From Bolinopsis microptera (Eukaryota; Ctenophora; Tentaculata; Lobata; Bolinopsidae), in NCBI RefSeq assembly GCF_026151205.1, contig NC_087074.1:15188667-15252666 (forward strand): 64,000 bases of DNA. The letters are read 5' to 3'. A model generated the notes under the pieces. It saw nothing but the letters and a program-made list of their open reading frames with translations. It did not search any database and was not told the DNA's origin. Shown one piece after another: positions 23,944-34,809 of the stretch (its first letter is position 1; each line of letters opens with the position of its first letter). The translations under genes and the position numbers were made by a program.

Positions 23944-24718
23944 CAGTCAAATCCGTCTTTTTGTCGGACAAAATTCGCAACAAAGCGATTTTAACGGGAT
24001 ATGGTCGGGACAGGTCCCAGGATTCATTCCAGAGAGTTCCCAAAATCCTCGACTTCAGGAAAATCCACAGTTACCACTTTTTTACCACCTTTTTACCACT
24101 TTGGTTTTCCGCAAATAAGTCACGTTCTGAATATCCTAGAAGATTCTAGTTTAAAGCATTGTGTTAAGAAAACAAAGAAGAACAACTTTTTCTTTAACAA
24201 CGTTTTCAAAAATAAATTATTTATTTAATTAATTAAATAATTAATAAATTTTAAAATATTTCAAAAATACATTTTCATGAAAAATGTTCACAATTACATT
24301 CCACGAATATTGAACTAATTTCTATGAAAATTTTGAAAATTTTCACTAACAATATTTTGAACTTGTAAAATTTACGAAATTTGAGAAGAAAAACCACTAT
24401 TTACCACTTTTTACCACATTGAATCTCCGCTAAAAAAACGACTTCTGAATATCGTAGAAGGTTCTAGATTGAACCAATGTGTTCAAAATATAAAGAGAAT
24501 CTGAAAAAAGTTTTATCTGACAACCTTTGGATTAGATAATTAATTAATTAGTTAATTCGATTATTAAACAAATATCCAAAAATTATAAAAATTATTTTTG
24601 ATCAAAATATTTTAAAATTACATATCACGAATAATTAACAAATTTCCATTAAATTAATCGGGAAATCGAAGTAGTACTTTATATAACCATATATATACTA
24701 GATAACAGTCTAACTTAT

Positions 24719-25075
24719 GAGTCCTCAGCTGGCACATTGCTGCAATTGTCCTGACATTTGAGGCAGGTTGATCCACAATGTATTCCTGCTTTTCTGCATG
24801 AACAAGCATTGCCACAACCTGACTTTAAACATTTGCAACTGATTTTTTGAATGAGCTTTTTCGGAGCTGTACTCATAAGAGTGGTCACTGGTACATGTGT
24901 CCCATTGTTCATCTTCCATCCCAGCTTATCGGATCTAGGTCATTCTCATCCCACACCTGCTGCTGATGGTAAACACGATAAGAATGTTGGCGGGAGCTGT
25001 TCGCACTTGATGTCTGCTGTTGAAGATTGCGACTTCTGTTCAAGAACTGAAAGTCTTGCTTCATCTAGTGATCTC
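24719..25075 (-). pseudogene. Tesmin/TSO1-like CXC tail of a transposon-type ORF
   Basis: The reading begins about 25040 with a Gln/Ser-rich stretch and SRQHSYRVYHQQQVW, then DENDLDPISW. A one-base deletion near 24922 shifts the frame, and the frame then continues HVPVTTLMSTAPKKLIQKIS followed by a cysteine-rich block (CKC, GCGNACSCRKAGIHC, CLKCQDNCSN) to the stop at 24715-24720. This arrangement of a conserved YRVYHQ region, WGW, then a CXC zinc-binding block closes many uncharacterised invertebrate ORFs that behave as repeats. Only the 3' part is here. It is inactive, given the frameshift and the missing N-terminal part. Confidence 0.7.
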
Positions 25076-25127
25076 GATTTTTATGAAATCAGCTATTCTT
25101 AACCAATACAATGTTTTAATTTACCAG

Positions 25128-25926
25128 GCAAATGAGGAGTTAGTTTCGGTGAATAGCTTTAAGAGGGCGAATGATCGACAATGTAAATTTGCATGGAATG
25201 AAATATGGAAAGGGTTGCTGTCCTCAGGTACTATTTAAACTATTTATCTTTTAAGTAAGTGCACTAACTTTTAAACTATGCCCAGCAAATTTGAAACGGA
25301 TACGTACAGTCCTATTCTTTATCCTGACGCCTCTCATACCTTGTATAAATAAAGAAATCAACGCACCACAGGTTGGATCAACAACCCCTGGTCACTGAAC
25401 GAAATTAAACGGCAGTACAACGGCATGACTGATTCAGCTCTGAGTGACGTCTTGTGTGTATTATTGCAGACAGTGACCATAGACCAGTTCCAAAGATTCA
25501 TATCTAGCCTAGCGGTTAGAGCATCCGCCTTCTGCGCAGAGGTTCAGGGTTCGAATCCCAGTGTCACCTAGTCTAGGGAGTAGCTAAGGATCCATTGGAT
25601 CTAAGGGATCTCAACGGTCGACTCAACCGAATGATAGGAAACTTAATTGAGGTTTAAATGAGGCGGGGCACCTGTTAAAAGTTCAAGCAACTAGGATACC
25701 CCTTCAGTGCATACTGTAAACATAGTGCTGTTAACTATTATATCGGCCAATGAAGAGGAGTTCGTTGTAACTGAGACAGGACCATCTTTAGTCCGCGAAC
25801 ACAGTTTAAACAAATGTCCATTCTGTAACGTAGAGATCGCACTAAATGATAAATCCTCAAACCGGATTACAGACAGGGTAAATTATTGTGCGGGGGAGGG
25901 GGGAGGTGGTATAGTACACATACGTT
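25128..25926 (+). pseudogene. Spliced gene fragment, coding exon split by a SINE
   Basis: Exon 25128-25227 (FAWNEIWKGLLSS) splices in phase 1 to an exon starting 25372 (WSLNEIKRQYNGMTDSALSD, then TVTIDQFQRF). At codon ATA|TC (25500-25504) the frame runs into a SINE. After the SINE, from 25740, the frame resumes with ANEEEFVVTETGPSLVREHS and then CPFCNVEI, ITDRVNYC, reaching a stop at 25926. The CPFC...RVNYC arrangement resembles a UBZ-type zinc finger with its His replaced by Arg. I do not recognise the parent gene. Both donor and acceptor of the 144-bp intron are kept, so the fragment was copied as DNA. No upstream or downstream exons are seen within the element. Confidence 0.7.
25505..25739 (+). 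mobile_element. tRNA-derived SINE, 235 bp, with ATATC duplication
   Basis: The head has a perfect pol III A box (TAGCCTAGCGG) and a perfect B box (GGTTCGAATCC, about 25548), with tRNA-like spacing. The body contains gtagctaaggatccattgga and a tail ending tgctgttaactatt. The flanking 5-mer ATATC occurs at 25500-25504 and 25740-25744. A truncated copy lies at 21238-21437. Deleting the SINE plus one ATATC restores an uninterrupted reading frame. Confidence 0.88.
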
Positions 25927-27447
25927 AGGCTCTTACTAAGTTCCTAATTCGCTCGCCCAAAAATTTCTCGTGACTTTCTCCGTAGCTTAGTGCACTAGAT
26001 TCCCACTATCGGAATCGTTCTGAATAGCCGATCCTTACCAACTCCGTGGATCCGACTGGTGGTGTCTGATCCAGTGAAAGCGTGGCACAGAAATCGTGCA
26101 GAAAGCCCAATTACGGTATCCTAGCACCCTGTCACGTGATAAGCAATTAGGTAATCATTGATAACCCAATCAATTTCGCTAACGAGATAAACAAATTGCT
26201 TGATAACTTCGTCATTTTCAATCCGTTTCGCACATCGTTTTGCAGATGTTTTGATTTGCAGAGAGGCAGTTCTGTGGTCTAATCCAGTTGATGTTTCTGT
26301 AAGTCGAGAGATATGATGTGTAAATATTTATAAATAAGCTATAATAGTATCGTACAAATTTTGATATTTTACCGTTTATTCCATTTATCTGAATTTTTTA
26401 AATCTGTTATCTAATCTATGTGACGGTGTATGTTCTATTATTCAAGTAAATTCATTTTACGTCACGGCAAATATTTTTGATAAAAAGTATATTTTGAAAT
26501 TTTTAAAAATTTAATTATTATTTAATTAATAAATCAATTAATTATCTAATCCAAAGGTTGTCAGATAAAAAGTTGTTCTCTTTTATATTTTGAACACATT
26601 GGTTCAATCTAGAACCTTCGACGACATTCAGAAGTCGTTTTATTAGCGGAGATTCAATGTGGTAAAAAGTGATAAATAGTGGTTATTCTTTACGAATTTC
26701 GAAAATTTTACAAGTCCAAAATATTGAAAGTGAAAATTTTTATAAAAATTAGTTCATTGCACGTGGAATGTAATTGTGAACATTTTTTATGAAAATATAT
26801 TTTTGAAATATTTGAAATTTTATTAATTATTTAATTTATTAATTAAATAATTTATTTTTGAAAAAGTTGTTAAAGGAAAAGTTGTTCTTCTTTGTTTTCT
26901 AAACACAATGCTTTAAACTAGAATCTTCTAGGATATTCAGAACGTGACTTATTTGCAGAAAACCAAAGTGGTAAAAAGGTGGTAAAAAAGTGGTAATTGT
27001 GGATTTTCCTGAAGTCGAGGATTTTGGGAACTCTCTGGAATGATTCCTGGGACCTGTCCCGACCATATCCCGTTAAAATCGCTTTGTTGCGAATTTTGTC
27101 CGACAAAGGCTTAAATTAGGACGGATTTGACTGTACTACATATCAGAATTCGTAAAAATTATATCACTTTATGCTACAAGTAGCCCCGGACCTTAAAATA
27201 ATGATGATTATGCCTAGAATCTAAAAAGCTAAAATCAGATTTCCCCAAACGATACATTTACTAATATCCAATGTATTTAATTATAAAATTTTAAAACACC
27301 TCAGTTCATGGTGAAAATTATATGGCCACAAAATCCTTGAGGCCGGAAGTGCTCATTGACAACTTGTCCAAAATTTCGTACCCAGACTTTCAACCATACA
27401 TTTTACAAAACCCGAATCCCTTCTACAACATTTTTACCCTTAGGGAT

Positions 27448-27597
27448 CGTTCACATATTACGTAATCAGTCGAGGGTGGAAGGGGGGGTTTCCAAATGAT
27501 AACGCTAGTGTAATTTTGACACAATAGCTATGTGTAAAACTGATTACGGAGAGGGGTAATCAATTTGCCAAAAATTGATTACGTTATATGTGAACGA
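27448..27597. mobile_element. GTTCACATATTA-ended MITE, copy 2
   Basis: Ends gttcacatattacgtaatc and gattacgttatatgtgaac with the central acacaatagctat shared with the copy at 18034. Terminal bases outside are ggatc and gaccc, so the true ends may extend to GGG(A/T)C. Confidence 0.85.
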
Positions 27598-27864
27598 CCC
27601 GTTAATAAAACCTCAGCATCAACAGAAAATCTGGGAAACGAAATTTTGGGCACACTCGGGTCGCGGGTTTAAAATGTCAATGAGCTTCCCGGACCCGCCT
27701 CAAGCATGACATGAAATCTGAATATATCACTTTTCGAGGGTCAGCAGGAGACTTCAGTAAGAAGATATTGCAGCCATAAAATTTCCTGAATCATGAAATG
27801 AATTATTACAAAAGGTTGTGGTGGCGGTATTAAAAAACAAATAACAAAGACATATAATAATTAT

Positions 27865-29070
27865 TTACATAAAACTTCCATTCAGGTCAGCTGATTTCAT
27901 CCTATTCTCTTTACTTAGCAAATGTTTCGTGAACCAATCCGGCAGAAAGTGACCTTCATGATCGTTTTTCCTGAACTCGATGGCGTGTCTTTCTGCACCA
28001 CAATATTGAAGAGTGCCAGAACAGCCCTCGTCAACATGCTGGTTCAACCAATTCAGAACCCCACTGATCAGACCAAACATGGCACCTCCGTCCCAATCTG
28101 CTTTTAGGGGCACTTCCTTTACATTGTACTCCTCCATTGAGTGGACTAAACCTTCGTTATCTCGGAAACCGAATATCAAGGTTTTCACACCAGCAAGGTA
28201 GGATTGAAGCCAACCGAAGGAAGTCTTGTTTTTCACCTGTCGTTTGACGCAAGTTTTAATCTCGATGAGCTCGGTAGCATTGTCGGAGGAGTAATAGCGA
28301 CACCGGTTGAGAAGTTTGCAGTGCTCAACCGAGCAGTCAGCACACCCTTGTAGAACTTTCTCGATCACAACATCGTCAGATTCCTCACGTTCCTGAACTC
28401 TAACAGCGTCCACCTCGGCTCCCAGCAGCACTTTGTATCTCCCGACATTGCTACGAACCATCCGGTAACTCCCGCTCATCTGCTCCTTTGATGACGTCAC
28501 TGTATCCTCGAACTTCTTACCCCAGTACATGTACTTCCTGCACTGTGGATCCTTCTTTACGATGGACTTACACCGATCTTCTGGTGTGGGTTCATACATG
28601 TAGATCTTCCCGTTGTATTTACACACCTTGAACAGCCACGGAGTTTTGTAAAAATCGTATAAAGTGTGTCCAATGTATTTCAGAATACCACGTCTTGCAA
28701 CAAAATCAACTGAGCTCAAATCGAAATCAGAGATGGTGATCCATTTCAAGAATCTCTGCCATAAAGGCAGAGAGCTGGCCAATCTGTTGCTGTCCATACC
28801 TTTCCTCTCATAATACTCCTCTAACCCCTCATTCAGATCGATGGGAAGGTTGATGTTAGATTCGAACCGGGGGAACATATCTGAACTACATGGTAGAACA
28901 TTCCGTTCAATATCGGTTTGGAAACACCCAACCTCGTGAGGTTCGTAGCTGGTATAAGGGTAGCTGGAATATACTTTAGGGGATTTTATCCGGTAGTGGT
29001 TGACACCAGGATGACGTTCGTCTCGAGGAGGATTGGGCTGATGTTTCGCCTTCCCTCTTCGTTTCGCCAT
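27865..29070 (-). CDS. DXO: Decapping and exoribonuclease protein (DXO/Rai1 family)
   Basis: A single-exon ORF of 401 residues (human DXO is 396). Family motifs appear in order: an Arg-Arg-Gly block (ARRGILKYIGHTLYDFY, about residues 126-141), YWGKKFED with Glu188, GAEVDAV with Glu219/Asp221, ELIEIKT with Glu270/Lys272, and the FGWLQSYLAGV segment with Gln289 followed by GFRDNEGLV. Together these make the metal-binding DXO active site, so the enzyme is probably active. DXO removes incomplete, non-canonical (NAD-type) or triphosphate 5' ends and degrades the RNA 5' to 3', in nucleus and cytoplasm. The ATG at 29070 opens a basic N-terminus (MAKRRGKAKH) like nuclear members. An insertion (about residues 235-265, Cys-rich: CADCSVEHCKLLNRC) lies between the GAEVD and EIK motifs and is unusual. 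Confidence 0.93.
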   Translation of the reverse strand: MAKRRGKAKHQPNPPRDERHPGVNHYRIKSPKVYSSYPYTSYEPHEVGCFQTDIERNVLPCSSDMFPRFESNINLPIDLNEGLEEYYERKGMDSNRLASSLPLWQRFLKWITISDFDLSSVDFVARRGILKYIGHTLYDFYKTPWLFKVCKYNGKIYMYEPTPEDRCKSIVKKDPQCRKYMYWGKKFEDTVTSSKEQMSGSYRMVRSNVGRYKVLLGAEVDAVRVQEREESDDVVIEKVLQGCADCSVEHCKLLNRCRYYSSDNATELIEIKTCVKRQVKNKTSFGWLQSYLAGVKTLIFGFRDNEGLVHSMEEYNVKEVPLKADWDGGAMFGLISGVLNWLNQHVDEGCSGTLQYCGAERHAIEFRKNDHEGHFLPDWFTKHLLSKENRMKSADLNGSFM

Positions 29071-30073
29071 CCGGACGCGGAGCTAATACTGAAATTATCG
29101 GTTAGCTTTTCTTTTTTGAGTGTTTGTTCAAGCAAATGTTTGCAGGAAACTTTTAAAACAAATACGGGGAGAGGGGCCGGTGAGGGTGTCATCGTCATTT
29201 GGAATTTTTCGAATTTAGTTCTAAATGATGAATTGATAACCTTGATGGCGAAATTTCTATAATGGCAGAGAAATGTTTTGCCATTTTCGGATGGTAAAGG
29301 TTTAAATTTTCGAATTAAAGGTGAATGGTGATGACACCCCGCACATTTTGTTAATATAGTTTGCAACTTAAAGATTTGCAGTAGGATAGCACAAGCACGT
29401 ACCACGTATTACGTGATATGTGCGAGGCAGCCTGGCATTGGCTTCTTAATTTTATAATTACACAATATCTTAGTTATTAAGGCATAGATAATGAATAAAT
29501 TCAACGAGAACTTGATGTGCTCGATCACCAGTCTCCATGACTAAAATTAGAAGATTATCCTATTTTAAAAGATGCCATTAAACATCTGTCATGCAAACTT
29601 TGGAAATAAATTTATAATATTTGACTCTATCTAGAATAATCAGATTCAAAATCATATGGCTGCTATGATTGAGTTGATAAACATAAATATCTGATAGAAA
29701 TTATTGCATTAATACAAAGTTTCAATCCGCATGACAGAATGAGAGAGAAAAAAGAAAATCGCAAATGTTGATCTGAAAAATAAATGAAAGAGCGACAGGC
29801 TGATTGAATAAATGTAAGACGCAAGTGCACACCAACCAAGCTACTCTATGTATCATAAAACAATGAAATTCAATAACGAAGTTACAGCTTGGTGATGATT
29901 GAATATTTTAAAATACACGTCATTTTAACACTTTAAAACTGGCGGGGCGGTGCTACATTATCTGCAGAGTAAAAAGCATTGCGAACATTCTGCTGTACAT
30001 TCGAAATTATATTATATATTTAAAACTTATCTCTGAATATGATGAAAAGTAAATCAGATCTACCTCATAAACC
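29071..30073. other. Intergenic between DXO and HENMT1
   Basis: About 1 kb. The first 330 bases are open in several frames on both strands but show no domain. The rest is AT-rich. No RNA gene or repeat is recognised. Confidence 0.5.
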
Positions 30074-31540
30074 TCACCACTGCTCCTCCGCCGCCTCCCA
30101 CACTACATCATCAATATTCACCTCACCCAGACCATCGTCACTGAGATCAGACTCAGATGGCTCAGGTGAGTTTGGAACATTGCACACCACGATACTCATC
30201 CCATCCTCCATCACCTCCAGTTCACTGCACGCACGCGCCAGCCCCGCTATGTGCTCGTCCGACACACGATACTGATCCACACTGGGAAAGGTTTGAAGGT
30301 GAGCTATGGAGATGACTGATATCTCATCTCCCTCTAAATGATACTGGTCCATACCTAACCGTCTACACGTGTAAATCAGCTCGTTGGTCAGGTGGAAGTC
30401 AGGTGTGTGGGACTTGTCCGCTACAGGGTAATCTACTGAACTGATAACTTCGTACAGGTGGCTGGTGTTGGTCTCTGTGGATGAAGCTAGTTTTATAGCG
30501 AGTCTGGTGAATATGGCGCCCTGTGAGCAGTGCCCGACTGATATATTCTCTAAAGGTGGGTCTCCCACCCCGAATAGTTTATAGGTGTAATCATACTGAG
30601 ATTGAACTCCATCACAATAAGCCAAAAACTCGTCCCGGGTCCACTCAAACTTGTGGTCCCAGTGTCGCATCTGACCAGGTTCAAACTCGAACAAAACATT
30701 AAAATCTGAGTTTGGAGTTGTGATGACCGCGTGTTTGGGTTTCAAACTGCCAAATAAATTATCTGAAAATGCGTTCACATCTTCTGCTTGTAGGTGTTCT
30801 ATGAGTTCAATCGCACAAATACAATCCAAGTCGTGTAACCTGGAGTCGAATTCCAACACACTGCCACATAAAACTGAAATGTTCAATGGTTCGGCTCGTT
30901 TATTAAGATGATCGAACATGAGGGGTTTACAGCGGTGTTTGTGACAATTCAGCAAGCCCCGGTCAATGTCCACGGCAAATATCTGGTTAACGAAATCTAA
31001 ATTCCTGAGATACTGAACGAAGGTGAGTTCTGCGGTGCCAAAGTCTGCAATGTTCCGAAACTGGCCCCTTTTACAGTGCTCAACGACCTGTGTTGGATCA
31101 CGTGGTTAGTTTGCGTTTAACTCATTGGTACGTGGTTTTCTACTCATATGTAATTATGTATATGTACATAATATGAGAAGAAAATCAGGAGAGGTGCCAG
31201 CTCTTTACACCACGTAAAATATCCCGGGTGAAAGGTGACAACTAAACTTTAATAAGTTCAAAATTAATATCACATACATACGGAATACGGATGGGCCCCA
31301 TACTAATCATGCTTACCAAAAGTTTGAATAATCTCAGCTTAACAAAATGTGGCTTACCGCAGCATATCTCTGAATGTAGAGAGGAGGTTCGAACTTGACG
31401 GAGTCACTGGACTCAACCTCCTGCTGCCCTTTTAACCGACAAGTTTTAATGTCTCTGAGAATGGGGTTTTTTCTTCCAGCCTGGTATTCGTCTTCATCCT
31501 CAGCATCTTTAAATCTGGGATCTTGCTTTATCACAAACAT
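30074..31540 (-). CDS. HENMT1: Small RNA 2'-O-methyltransferase HENMT1 (HEN1)
   Basis: Two exons, 31540-31358 and 31087-30074, join in phase 0 to 398 residues (human HENMT1 is about 393). Exon 1 ends PPLYIQRYAA, the N-terminal motif of the methyltransferase domain. Exon 2 starts VVEHCKRGQFRNIADFGTAE, the SAM-binding loop (DFGTAE for the common DLGCG). The catalytic metal site is present: IELIEHL (Glu, Glu, His) and the downstream GQMRHWDHKFEWTRDEF signature with the fourth ligand His. The enzyme methylates the 3' end of piRNAs and related small RNAs and so protects them. Its presence implies a working piRNA-type pathway in this animal. The start at 31540 is the only in-frame Met after a TAA upstream; an extra 5' exon is possible. 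Confidence 0.95.
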
Positions 31541-32705
31541 TGGAGGAGAGGAGAGGTGTTTTGGGGGTGTGTTGGGGTTCTTGTACTTTGTAGCTGATAC
31601 TAGAGATTGTTATAAACATTATAGTGGTCCATAAGTTGGTTCGTTATCACCACACGGGCAACTTTGGGTACATAACTTATATAGTAATAATAAGGATAAA
31701 AGTAACTATTAACAAACTAATGCTATTCACATTAACTCGTAAAACTGCATATTGAGACTTGAACTTGTGCGTTATAGTTCTAGTTATTTTTAGAACTGAA
31801 GATAAGCTCTAGAGTAAAACAGGTTCCATAAACATCAATAAAAACAATATTATATTACTGAAACAAATCTCACTACTCTGAAAAATAAAAGTATTGAAAT
31901 AAAACATTAAACATTGGCAAAATATACACACACGATAATAAAAGATCTGGCGATTAAGGGGGCCGGGGGGGGGGTCTTCATCAAAATTCTCTCGAAATTG
32001 ATTTTATAGTTGTTTCTGATAGAGGGGAGTGATATCTATCAGCTGCTTTTGGTCCCATGGAAAAATATTGTTCCTGGCCAAAATTATCGCCAGTCAAAGG
32101 TCAGCGCTTATGTGTAATTGTATTGCGCAAGCGATTTTCAATCGCGCGCCCTGAAAATCGAGTCTAAAAATCTATCTTCTCCTACATTTTTTGAGCAATC
32201 ACCCTGAAACTTTTAGGATATGTTCTATGGATCATTTAGAAGATATCTGTCGAGCCGAATTTTGAGATAGGCCTTAGAAGATTTTTTATTCAATTTTGAA
32301 AATCTTGGACCTCATTTTTTTACGATTTTTCCTTAAAAGTAAAACGTTATTAAATGAAAATGGTATATAATGAGTTGAAATTTAAAACTCCGCAATAAAA
32401 TAATTTTAACAAACTAACGAGCATAATAAAATTTAATTTAATTTAAATTAAATTCATAATCACTTAAATTTATAATTACTTTCTAATTACCATATTGTCA
32501 GAAAACAAACCTTCCATAAGCTCACAACACTATTCACTAGCAAGAAACGCATAGAATCATATAATACCTAGTGACAAAGCTATAATTAGCTCTTCTTACC
32601 ACTAATGATCATGTTTCAGATGTCAGATGTTGTAAAAGCTGTATCAAATGTCACATCCGAACAACGCCCCCTTCAAAAGTCGGCATCTTGCCAAGAACCG
32701 AGCAT
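31541..32705. other. Intergenic between HENMT1 and the GT8 gene
   Basis: About 1.2 kb of AT-rich DNA. A G-rich run lies at 31959-31973, and a gcgcaagcgattttcaatcg / gcgcgccctgaaaatcg imperfect repeat near 32125-32160. No gene is seen. Confidence 0.5.
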
Positions 32706-33852
32706 TTAATAAATATCAACGGCTCTGAAATCCCGAACTGGATCGGAATGAAGGAATTTCCTGTAAATTTCAGACTCATAATGCCACCAATGCCACAGCT
32801 CCGCCTCTTCCAGCCCCTCATACAACATCTTCCACCAGAAAGCGTACAAATCTTCTAGATTAAACAGTGGTTTATCGATCTTCTCTGCTTGTTGTCTAGT
32901 GGGCTTTCCTTCCCATTCCCAAACATACCCCAGCCTGGAAACCTCCGCAAAGTTATAACTCTTCATCGGGAAATACCGATCATTCCTAACATTGTAACCG
33001 TGGGAAAGTCTGACCCAACTTTCATTCTTGGTGAAGAAATACCACAAAAAACTCGTCACATCTTGACATTCGTACTGACGTCTATTTTTAAACTCCTTCA
33101 ACAATCTGTTATAAGTATCAGTTTGAGGTTTAAGCCCGAACATTGTCCCACTGAAAGAGATATCCACCACACCTGGTGCTGACTGATAAGGAGAGGATAT
33201 CTTCCCTAACTGTATCGTATCAAACAGGACTATCCAGAGATAGTATTGGGAATGTAGCGGTATCTAGATACACAATCTTGTCATATTGTGTTAGATTCCA
33301 GGCCCCTAAAATCACATGATCACTATTTAACCCAGCACAACTTAAGTCTGGTAGCTTTATGATTTTAAACCCTGCTTTTTGTAACGGGTCTGTAACACTA
33401 TCGCTCGTATTGTGCAGCACTGCTAACTTCTCTGATACACACGACAGTTTACCAAGCACGTGACCTAGTACAACTGCCTGAACGACAGACACATCATCAT
33501 CTCGAACTAACGTCAACCAGGCTGACTTACCACTGACTGAAACACTGACGGAGTTACTGACACTACATCGGGAGTTCTGGTAACTTGTTTGATACTTGTA
33601 GAGCTCGTACTCAGTCTCTGCGGCTAGGTTCCTCTCGAGTGACCCCCGCGGGTCATCCTCTGACAAGACGAGTTTTGATATGTGTGAGAGCTGGGTAAGA
33701 CTATCACGTGACAGATAAGGGTTAATCACGTGCAGCAGAACAAGTGTGAAGAGGGTGAAGGTAAGGAGAAGCCAGAGACAACGAGATCTTAGCAGGTTTT
33801 GAAGCGAGGTGAGTAGTCCTCTGTTGTATTCGTGGGGTTTGCGTTTTCCCAT
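32706..33852 (-). CDS. GT8 (glycogenin-like) type II membrane glycosyltransferase, frameshifted
   Basis: Two overlapping-context ORFs form one protein of about 380 residues once a single-base shift at about 33222 is bridged: the first ends LSLDSPV-stop and the next frame continues FDTIQLGKISSPY. The N-terminus has a short basic tail, then a signal anchor (LWLLLTFTLFTLVLLHVI, residues ~29-46), so the catalytic part would face the Golgi lumen. The region AWLTLVRDDDVSVVQAVVLG and YDKIVYLDTATFPILSLDSP has the GT8 layout, but the metal-binding DxD reads DTA, missing the second Asp. The C-terminal part ends WEWEGKPTRQ and a Trp-rich block (ELWHWWHYES). Substrate is unknown. The frameshift may be real or an assembly error, as there is no sensible intron at the join. 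Confidence 0.8.
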
Positions 33853-34809
33853 TCTTTAAGCTAACAAAAGATTTAGATAATATCTACATTGTCATTACGT
33901 GCGTATATTAATACATTATATATATAGTATATAATATGTAATATGTATACAGCAATTCTGAGTTTTCTGCAAAAAATGAGTAAGATATCATGAACGAAGC
34001 AGTTAAACAAACACCAATTTAGGTAATACTATTTGCTCATAATACGGATCAAATTAAACAACAAAGAACACAAAAACTCTGAATTAACGGGGAAAAAAGG
34101 GGAGAGTTTGAAACATCACCAAAAGTTAACTTTATCAAACATTTTTCAGGGCGCACAAAAATCCTTCTAAACGAACTCGTAAGTAGACCCTGTAAAGTCT
34201 AGCTCAATCAGACTTATCTAACTTCTGAATAATTGAAGGGTGAAATATTCTAAATATAGAATCTAGAAAATACTCTTTCCACGAAATTGAGAAAAAAAAA
34301 ACATATTAAAACCTTTACATTGAACACTGAGAAATCAAGATAAGGAAAAATTGAAATTAAGTAAGCTTTGAGTTTCTTAAATTCGTGTCCTCCTTATTTC
34401 ATGTCATAAGTTATATCTCAGTCAGCACATTTCTCTTAAATGGGAATAACTACTCTTCAAAATTCAACCACCACGCTCAGCGCGGTCACAAATAAAACAT
34501 TTAATTAGCAGATAAATCACTTCCAAACACCTGTGTAATTATTGCGATAATTAGTCACACAATGGCTGCTTAATAGCACAGTAAATCGTTCCTGTCCAAA
34601 TACGTAACAAAAAGTCACAAAAAAGTTGCAAAATTACCACTACATTATTATATTATTGAAAGAAACTAAAAACAACATAGAAAAGACAAGGAAGTGTCGC
34701 AAGCCCAGCTGTCGCACCATTATTCAAAGCAATGGTTACTAATCCTATCTGGCGACATTACATTGACAACCGTTGACCAATGACCACTGTTGAGTGAGTT
34801 GACCACATC
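33853..34809. other. Intergenic between GT8 and VPS9D1-like genes
   Basis: About 950 bp of AT-rich DNA. A short repeated phrase (gaccaatgaccactgttg / cattgaccactgttgg) occurs near 34774-34825, just past the VPS9 stop. No gene is seen. Confidence 0.5.

Larger units (their letters stand above)
23944..27133. mobile_element. 3.2-kb long-TIR element carrying gene fragments
   Basis: Arms of about 650 bp (23944-24600 and 26480-27133) are inverted copies. The outermost bases are CAGTCAAATCCGTC and its complement, flanked by TA on each side (23942-23943 and 27134-27135). CAGT ends with a TA duplication are typical of pogo/Tigger-like Tc1/mariner elements. Each arm has an internal tandem duplication (agaaccttc / agaatcttct blocks after a taccactt stretch). 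The inner arm ends show no second CAGTC terminus, so this looks like one element rather than two MITEs in opposite orientation. Inside are a CXC-type ORF (minus), spliced coding exons (plus) and a SINE. No transposase is seen. Confidence 0.8.

Noticed and set aside
25505-25575. Functional tRNA at the SINE head
   Set aside because: A and B boxes are perfect but the acceptor and anticodon stems do not pair, and it continues into a repeated body; it is a SINE promoter.
28918-29405. ORFs on both strands upstream of DXO (114 and 139 residues)
   Set aside because: The first overlaps the DXO start in antisense; neither shows a domain, start context or natural composition.
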